From Pseudomonadota bacterium (GTDB taxonomy: Bacteria > Desulfobacterota > Binatia > Binatales > Binataceae), in the NCBI GenBank assembly GCA_021324885.1, contig JAJPIF010000025.1, positions 110,713 to 174,712 on the forward strand: a stretch of DNA of 64,000 nt. The letters run 5' to 3'. Positions within the stretch are counted from its first letter, which is position 1; every line of letters begins with the position of its first letter. Of the stretch, positions 58,812 to 64,000 are shown piece by piece. The notes beneath the pieces were generated by a model. That model made no database searches and was not told the origin of the DNA. It saw nothing but the letters and a program-made list of their open reading frames with translations. Position numbers and translations under genes: made by a program.

Positions 58812-60581
58812 CTACCAGCCGATTACCTGCGCGGGCATCAGGCCGGCCAACTGCCCGCGGGGATCGGCGCCGCCGCTGACATCGCTGGTTGCCGGATCGT
58901 AAGCGGCTGCCAGTACAAATCCTTCGCGATAGGACGGCATCACCTCGACCACGTGGCCGCGTGCCCTGAGTTCGCTGCGCACATGTTCGTCGACACGGTC
59001 TTCGATTCGCAGCAGTCCCGGATTAGCGGTGTGCGGATAGAATGTGATCGGCATATGGCCGGAAGAAAACCGCGGCGCTTCGATCGCCTCCTGCAAATCC
59101 ATTCCGAAGTGGACCAGGTTGAGGAAGAACTGCAGCGTCCATTGGTCCTGGTTGTCGCCGCCCGGCGTTCCAAACGCGATACATCTGCCAGCGGGATCGA
59201 TCGCAAGCGACGGGGTGAGCGTGGTCCGCGGGCGTTTGCCCGGCGCCAGTGCGTTGGGATGGTGCTCGTCGAGATGGAAGCTCTGCAGCCTCGTACCGAG
59301 CGGGAAACCGAGCGTGTCGATCACGGGCGAACTGGGAATCCATCCGCCGCTGGGCGTGATCGCGATCGCATTGCCATGACGATCGGCGGCATCGACGTGG
59401 ACCGTTCCGCGCCCCCAGTTCGTGGCCTGCGCTGGTGGATCGATCGCAGCCCGCATCGTGGCCGGATCGCCCGGCCGCGCCGGATCAAGCAAGGCGCGAT
59501 CGGGATCGATCAGGCGGCGGCGCATTTCAGCGTACTGGCGCGAAAGCAGCCCCTTGATTGGAACCTGCGCGTATTCGGGATCGCCGTACCAGGCTTCGCG
59601 ATCGGCGAACGCCAGTTTGGCCGCTTCGATCACGCAATGGATGTACTGGGTCGAATTATGCCCGAGCGCCGGGAGATCGAAGCCCTCGAGCAAGCGCAGT
59701 TGCTGGAGAAAAACCGGGCCTTGGGACCAGGGCTGGCATTTGAAGATGGTGTATCCATGGTAATCGATGCTCAGCGGTTGCTCGATTTTGGTCCGGAAAC
59801 GCGCGAAGTCCTCCATCGACAGCAGGCCGCCATTGGCCTCGGACCACTTCACCATTTCGGCGGCGATATCGCCGAGAAAATAGCGTTGGCGAACCGCGTC
59901 CAGGCCGGCGGCGCGCCCGCCGTTTCGCGCTCCCGCTTCAGCCTCGATAAGACGGCGGAAAAATCGTGCGAGGGAGGGATTTTTCAGGCGATCGCCGACC
60001 TGTGGCACCTTGCCGCCGGGCAGGTAGATTGCCGCCGTCGTGGGCCATCGCTTGAGGAAATGGCCCGCATTGGCGTGCAGCGACGCCATCTCGGTGGTTC
60101 CGGTTACCGCGGTGCTTCGGGCCGGATTGCCTACCAGTCCGGAATGGGCTGGAAAACCCTCTTCGGCCAGCTCCAATGCCGGTTCGAGGACGCGCGCAAG
60201 CGTGAAGGTGCCGAAGTGTTCCAAAGCCGTGAGCAATGCGTCCAACGCGGCGGGGACACCGGCAGCCAACAGCCCTTGGCCGGGAATCAACTTTATCCCC
60301 AGGGAGCGGTAGTGCGCGATCGTGGCGCGGGCGGGCGCGGTCATATTGCCATTGATCGAAAAGACCCGAGCGCTGCCGGCCGGCCGCACTAAAATCGGCG
60401 CCTCGCCGCCAATCGTATGCAGGTGCGGATTGACAATTCCCTCAACTAACGTCGCAGCAATCGCGGCGTCGATCGCGTTGCCGCCGGCTGCGAACATGCG
60501 CGCCCCGGCCGCTGCTGATAAATAATGCTCCGTCGCAATCACGGCGTGATTGCCCATCACCAGTGGATAAATCGTCGACAT
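58812..60581 (-). CDS. Gamma-glutamyltransferase family protein
   Basis: N-terminal nucleophile hydrolase, 589 residues, that cleaves or transfers gamma-glutamyl groups from glutathione-type compounds. The autoprocessing site is before Thr in GRGTVHVDAADRHGNAIAIT (about residue 395). Large-subunit motifs: AAGGNAIDAAIAATLVEGIV, PHLHTIGGEAPILV, PGQGLLAAGVPAALDALL. Small subunit: the GG loop is FGTPGGDNQDQWTLQFFLN. No signal peptide is visible, so it may be cytosolic, unlike E. coli Ggt; members of this branch include glutaryl- or cephalosporin acylase-like enzymes. The start ATG has AGGG upstream. The usual Ser-Ser pair at the oxyanion hole is IPSSPVID-like text. Confidence 0.93.
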   Translation of the reverse strand: MSTIYPLVMGNHAVIATEHYLSAAAGARMFAAGGNAIDAAIAATLVEGIVNPHLHTIGGEAPILVRPAGSARVFSINGNMTAPARATIAHYRSLGIKLIPGQGLLAAGVPAALDALLTALEHFGTFTLARVLEPALELAEEGFPAHSGLVGNPARSTAVTGTTEMASLHANAGHFLKRWPTTAAIYLPGGKVPQVGDRLKNPSLARFFRRLIEAEAGARNGGRAAGLDAVRQRYFLGDIAAEMVKWSEANGGLLSMEDFARFRTKIEQPLSIDYHGYTIFKCQPWSQGPVFLQQLRLLEGFDLPALGHNSTQYIHCVIEAAKLAFADREAWYGDPEYAQVPIKGLLSRQYAEMRRRLIDPDRALLDPARPGDPATMRAAIDPPAQATNWGRGTVHVDAADRHGNAIAITPSGGWIPSSPVIDTLGFPLGTRLQSFHLDEHHPNALAPGKRPRTTLTPSLAIDPAGRCIAFGTPGGDNQDQWTLQFFLNLVHFGMDLQEAIEAPRFSSGHMPITFYPHTANPGLLRIEDRVDEHVRSELRARGHVVEVMPSYREGFVLAAAYDPATSDVSGGADPRGQLAGLMPAQVIGW

Positions 60582-60828
60582 GGCCCTTGATCTTCCCTGC
60601 CCCGCGAGAAACGTCCCTCAGACTATGCTATAAATGGATTGGAGTGAAAATCTCTGGAAATCCATTGGTCCGTAATACGCGTGAAATCTGATCAATTCTC
60701 TATTAGGCGTACGGCTGCCGCAGGCTGGATGAATTTTGGCCAGAGCCGGTGTCGTCTAATGGTCAGGTATGACGAAAGTGCGAGGCGGAACGCCCATTTT
60801 TGGGCAATCCGGGGAGAAGGGCAAATCT

Positions 60829-61041
60829 GTGAACTCATCGGCAGAAGACAGGCAGGATGGGGTTGTGGGGAGATATTGCCGACTGCTCAAGCCGGTTCGC
60901 GACCGCGAGGGTCATTCCCGCTTCAATGAACGGTTACGAATCCTGCGCGAGGTGCGTAATCTGGACCGCGTGATGTATTTGGTCCAGTTCGAGGACGGCG
61001 CCACAACCTTCGTTTTTCCCCATGAAGTGATAGTCGAATAG
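60829..61041 (+). CDS. Small conserved protein of unknown function
   Basis: Protein of 70 residues. The second half, LRILREVRNLDRVMYLVQFE followed by DGATTFVFPHEVIVE, looks like a small beta-barrel (strand-turn-strand with FEDG turn) of the kind found in SH3-like translation or cell-wall proteins. The start is GTG at 60829 because AAGG lies 8 nt upstream; an ATG at 60769 is in frame but has no RBS. It stands alone between gamma-glutamyltransferase (divergent) and the zinc dehydrogenase. Family not recognised. Confidence 0.65.
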   Translation: MNSSAEDRQDGVVGRYCRLLKPVRDREGHSRFNERLRILREVRNLDRVMYLVQFEDGATTFVFPHEVIVE

Positions 61042-61173
61042 CCGGCTCGGCACGCCTGGCCGACGCTCGCTTTCCTGGCATTCCCGTTAAAGCAGGAGCT
61101 ATGCCTGCTTTGTCGGCCTTCTGCGGCTGCCGTAAGATGACGGCAAAGGAAATCCCAGTCCGGAGGTGACGCA

Positions 61174-62199
61174 ATGCGTGCCGCGGTCTTGAAAGCGCCC
61201 AAATCGATCGAACTTGACCACGCTTACCCGGAACCGCCGATGGGCCCGGCGGACCTCAAGCTCAAGGTAGATTACACGGGGATTTGCGGCAGCGATTTGC
61301 ATGTCTTTGCGGTCGAACCGCCGATGATGAAAATGCCGGTGGTGCTGGGGCATGAATTCTCCGCACAGGTGGTCGAGGTCGGGCCGGAAACGCGCGGTTT
61401 CGAGCCAGGCGACCGGGCGGTCGGCCTGATTTATCCAAGTTGCGGACGCTGCGAGTACTGTGTTCAGGGCGATTTTACTCTTTGCGATTTGCGCGCGGTC
61501 AATTTCAACCAACGCAACGGATCTTTTGCCGAATTCATTACGGTACCGGCGCGCCAGTTGTTCCTGGTCCCGCCGGGCACTCCCGCCGATGAAGCTGCGC
61601 TGATTGAACCCGCTTCGGTGGCTGTGCATGCGATCCGGCGCTCTCGCCTGAGCGTGGGCGAACGAGTGGTGGTATTCGGGGGCGGACCGCTGGGCCTGTT
61701 GATCATGAAATTGGCCCAACTCGCTGGCGCAGATCGGGTCGCGCTGGTCGAACCGGTGGCGGGACGCCGCAACCTGGGCCGGGATTACGGCGCCGATTTG
61801 GTGCTCGATCCGGCTGACGAAATCCAGGGCCAGATCAACGACGCCACTGACGGACGCGGCGCGGACATCGTTTTCGAGGTGGCGGGCAGCGGACGGGCGT
61901 TTGCGGCCGCCGGGAAAGCGGTGCGCAAACAGGGCCGGATGGTCGTGGTGGCGGTCTATGAAGGACGCGACATCCCGTACAATCCCAATCGTTTCGTGGC
62001 TGATGAAGTCGATCTGATACACAGCTACTGGGCCGGCGCGATCGACTTCCGCCGCGCAGTAAATCTGGTGTCAAGCCGCAAACTCGACGTGCGGCCATTA
62101 ATCACCGGCCGCGTGGGCCTCGATCAGATGCAATCCGCGATGGACGGACTGTTAGCCGATCGCGGCAATCACAGCAAAATACTGGTGGCGTGCAGTTGA
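61174..62199 (+). CDS. Zinc-dependent alcohol dehydrogenase (MDR family)
   Basis: Medium-chain dehydrogenase of 341 residues, close to threonine/sorbitol dehydrogenases. Catalytic zinc Cys is in TGICGSDLHVF, its partners in VLGHEFSAQVVEVG. The structural-zinc loop is CGRCEYCVQGDFTLC, with four cysteines. The NAD-binding motif is VVFGGGPLGLLIMKLAQLAG, and ALVEPVAG carries Glu after the second strand, favouring NAD. The C-terminus has VDLIHSYWAGAIDFRRAVNL. GGAGG lies 7 nt before the ATG. It may oxidise a polyol or secondary alcohol; the substrate is unknown. Confidence 0.94.
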   Translation: MRAAVLKAPKSIELDHAYPEPPMGPADLKLKVDYTGICGSDLHVFAVEPPMMKMPVVLGHEFSAQVVEVGPETRGFEPGDRAVGLIYPSCGRCEYCVQGDFTLCDLRAVNFNQRNGSFAEFITVPARQLFLVPPGTPADEAALIEPASVAVHAIRRSRLSVGERVVVFGGGPLGLLIMKLAQLAGADRVALVEPVAGRRNLGRDYGADLVLDPADEIQGQINDATDGRGADIVFEVAGSGRAFAAAGKAVRKQGRMVVVAVYEGRDIPYNPNRFVADEVDLIHSYWAGAIDFRRAVNLVSSRKLDVRPLITGRVGLDQMQSAMDGLLADRGNHSKILVACS

Positions 62200-62253
62200 A
62201 AACAGCACACTGAAAAACGTCGCAAGAGACGCAGAAAAGGGCAATGATAAATT

Positions 62254-62463
62254 CTACAATTCGCGCAGGGCGCGATCGGCCAGCGGGTTGCCCACCGCCA
62301 GCAGCAAACCGATCGCGAAGACCACGCCGCCCCAACCAGCCCACCATCCCGATCGCCATCCCACGCCCAATCCAATCATCACCGCACCCCACACAGGCAA
62401 AGCGAGCGAGATCGCCATCCGCAGCACGAAATCGACCATTATGTCCAGCTTCTCGCTACTCAT
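62254..62463 (-). CDS. Small two-helix membrane protein
   Basis: Protein of 69 residues with two predicted transmembrane segments: VDFVLRMAISLALPVWGAVM and, after the loop GLGVGWRSGWWAGW, VVFAIGLLLAVGNPL. GAGG lies 6 nt before the ATG. The central GxxxGWRSGWW loop suggests helix packing. It lies downstream of the glycosyltransferase on the same strand (80 bp). Function unknown; some short proteins of this kind accompany lipid A-modifying glycosyltransferases. Confidence 0.75.
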   Translation of the reverse strand: MSSEKLDIMVDFVLRMAISLALPVWGAVMIGLGVGWRSGWWAGWGGVVFAIGLLLAVGNPLADRALREL

Positions 62464-62543
62464 TATTTGCCTCTATTTGTATCGCGTGAAGGCTATGTGC
62501 CGTCGACACCAGCCACGACGAATCAGGACTCAATGTCACCTTT

Positions 62544-64000
62544 TTAATGTTTATCATGATTTGGTTCAAACGGGATTGAACCGATTTTCAACAGGACCAT
62601 CCGATGGCCGTCCAGGGCCGGGCGCGACGCCAGTACCTCGCTGCCCTCGACTGAATGTCTGAACTTAACCCAGTTGTCCTGGATCAGGACGTAGCGCGGC
62701 TGGTAGCGGCGGGTGTGGGAGACCCACGCCAACTCCCTGATCGGCTGGCCATAATAATAGGAAATTTCATAATCGGGGCCGTCCGGGGTATAGACAGGTT
62801 GCCCGGCGGTCACCGCCCGCATCTGAATTGCAAACTCCTTAAAGGCGCGCCGCGCCGCCAGGTTCGGCCGGATGATCCCGATCCACAGACTGACTCCAGC
62901 CATCCCGGCCAAAGCAATCGCGATTGCGGTTTGCGCCGCTCTTCCACGCCGCCACAAGACCAGTGCCACGATCGAAGCGGTGGCGGCCGCCAGTATCAAG
63001 GCCGCCTCATGCGGTCGCCGCGCACCCGAAACAAAAAGTCTGAGATAAGCCGCATCACTGGATTGCATATGAGCACCGAGCCAGCCGACCAGCGCAGGCT
63101 GGCGGCTCAACACCAAACCGCCCGCCGTTGCAATTAGCATCGCCGCTGCGGCGACCAGGCCAACGGCGCGGCGCAAGCGCTCGGCTGCAGGCGGGATCTT
63201 GCCAGCGCCTGCGGTGATGATGGCGGCCACAAGAATCGCGAAGGGCGCGAACGCCGGCAGTATATAGTCGTCGCGCTTGGCGCTGGCGATCGAGAACAGA
63301 CCCAGCACCGCGATCAGGAAGGCCAACTGGTAGAGCTGCGGACGCGCGCTGGCGCGCAACGGGATCGATGCGACCAGCAAGGCAGGAATGTACAGACTGA
63401 AAGGCAACGACGTGCCGATGAAGCGAACCAGCAGGTAGTAGAAAGGACGGCTCGCCTCACCCGTACCGCCCAGTTTGGCAGGCACGAAATGGCCCAGGTT
63501 TTCCTGCATGAACTGGACTTTCGCGATGGCGCCGTGAGTCTCGATCAGGGCCGGCACATACCACGCCGCAGCGACAATCGCGGCGACGACCAGCGTGCCC
63601 CACGCCCAGGACTGCGCTGCCAGGCTCAAGGGATTGCGGCGCACCATCAGCAGGTAAACCGCCACCGCGAGCCCGCACAGCACCGCGGCCAGCGGTCCCT
63701 TGGTCAGAATCGCAAGTCCCATAATTAAACCCGCCGGCAGCCAGTAACGGCCGGTCGCCCCCCCCTCCAGCATCGGATAGAGCAGGCAATAGGCCCCGAA
63801 CAGCAGAAACGTGAACAGCATGTCAGTGCGGGCGTAAGCGGCATGCGAGCAAAAGCCGTAGCAGCTCAGCAGGACCATCCAGGCGATCCATCCGGCGACG
63901 CCGTCCAACCAGGCGCTCGCGTAGCCCATCACCAACATCGACAATCCCGCCGCGGCGATCAGCGAGACCGCCCGCGCTCCGGCTTCGTCGGTAACCCCGC
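62544..64000 (-). CDS. ArnT-like (GT83/PMT) glycosyltransferase, N-terminus off window
   Basis: Integral-membrane glycosyltransferase that uses a lipid-linked sugar donor, C-terminal about 485 residues visible; the frame runs off the right edge. At least nine hydrophobic segments are present, e.g. GWIAWMVLLSCYGFCSHAAY, and YARTDMLFTFLLFGAYCLLY with the family R-T-D motif. GLAILTKGPLAAVLCGLAVA holds the conserved T-K-G-P. PFYYLLVRFIGTSLPFSL and SAKRDDYILPAFAPFAIL follow, typical of ArnT and related family 39/83 proteins. The C-terminal soluble part includes GPDYEISYYYGQPI. It may add sugars to lipid A or to proteins; the acceptor cannot be told. Confidence 0.93.
   Translation of the reverse strand, partial: GVTDEAGARAVSLIAAAGLSMLVMGYASAWLDGVAGWIAWMVLLSCYGFCSHAAYARTDMLFTFLLFGAYCLLYPMLEGGATGRYWLPAGLIMGLAILTKGPLAAVLCGLAVAVYLLMVRRNPLSLAAQSWAWGTLVVAAIVAAAWYVPALIETHGAIAKVQFMQENLGHFVPAKLGGTGEASRPFYYLLVRFIGTSLPFSLYIPALLVASIPLRASARPQLYQLAFLIAVLGLFSIASAKRDDYILPAFAPFAILVAAIITAGAGKIPPAAERLRRAVGLVAAAAMLIATAGGLVLSRQPALVGWLGAHMQSSDAAYLRLFVSGARRPHEAALILAAATASIVALVLWRRGRAAQTAIAIALAGMAGVSLWIGIIRPNLAARRAFKEFAIQMRAVTAGQPVYTPDGPDYEISYYYGQPIRELAWVSHTRRYQPRYVLIQDNWVKFRHSVEGSEVLASRPALDGHRMVLLKIGSIPFEPNHDKH

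Noticed and set aside
58773-60392. 539-codon plus-strand frame opposite gamma-glutamyltransferase
   Set aside because: Antisense shadow; the minus-strand gene has the catalytic Thr and full family length.
60748-60767. tRNA-like sequence GGTGTCGTCTAATGGTCAGG
   Set aside because: It resembles the D-arm of Gln/Glu tRNAs, but no acceptor, anticodon or T-arm follows. Probably chance or a very small remnant.
1-64000. CRISPR arrays, insertion sequences, prophage
   Set aside because: No regularly spaced repeats, transposase, integrase or phage structural motifs were seen among the readable genes.

Overview
The window reads as a GC-rich chromosomal segment of a Gram-negative bacterium. Evidence for an outer membrane is an Mla-type MCE lipid transporter, lipoprotein signals and a DUF1329 protein. 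Evidence for a normal chromosomal backbone is the gap-pgk-tpiA-secG-tRNA-Leu block and an hrcA-grpE-dnaK-dnaJ heat-shock block. The density of amidohydrolases, LLM flavin monooxygenases, cytochrome P450, SDR, acyl-CoA dehydrogenase and HpaB-like genes suggests an aerobic soil or sediment heterotroph that degrades lipids, aromatics or xenobiotics. This mix fits lineages such as Binatota or related former Deltaproteobacteria, but that placement is inference from gene content only. No phage, insertion sequence or CRISPR array is visible.

Layout. 1-3.6 kb: a minus-strand catabolic operon (SMP-30 lactonase, GMC oxidoreductase, amidohydrolase) behind a perfect tandem 19-bp repeat. 3.8-10.7 kb: a minus-strand heat-shock cluster, in transcription order hrcA, grpE, dnaK, dnaJ, two hsp20 genes and a reduced DnaJ, with clear terminators after dnaK and dnaJ. 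10.8-12.4 kb: a ViaA-like VWA protein. 12.5-22.6 kb: oxidative and CoA metabolism (P450, SDR, LLM oxidoreductase, GST-like, HpaB-like, ThDP enzyme, DUF1329, MaoC). 22.7-24.6 kb: typA behind a promoter and a stem-loop. 24.7-29.2 kb: HyuB-like, cobyrinate amidase and LLM genes. 29.6-32.6 kb: a compact candidate peptide-modification (RiPP-type) operon. 32.7-36.6 kb: a gene remnant, tRNA-Leu(GAG) and the glycolytic block. 36.6-44 kb: DHH phosphoesterase, acyl-CoA dehydrogenase, esterase, Met-rich protein, LLM, EthD-like, and a phosphoribosyltransferase/hydrolase pair. 44.1-48.5 kb: glgX, rtcB, pncC. 48.6-52.6 kb: two paralogous amidohydrolases around a methylmalonate-semialdehyde dehydrogenase. 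52.6-54.5 kb: two unknown exported proteins. 54.5-58.2 kb: a four-gene MCE (Mla-like) transporter. 58.4-64 kb: an OB-fold-like exported protein, gamma-glutamyltransferase, a small conserved protein, a zinc alcohol dehydrogenase, a small membrane protein and a truncated ArnT-like glycosyltransferase.

The most interesting locus is 29.6-32.6 kb. A 59-residue peptide with a lasso-leader-like Y-x-x-P motif and two cysteines overlaps the start of a soluble S26B-like Ser/His peptidase. An HprK-related kinase, a PqqD-type peptide chaperone and a radical SAM/SPASM enzyme follow on the same strand. Together they look like a precursor, a peptide-recognition protein, a modifying enzyme, a possible protease and a kinase. 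The product and its role are unknown.

All functions come from reading motifs by eye; no database search was run. Start codons were chosen from visible ribosome binding sites and family length where possible, and doubtful cases are marked.
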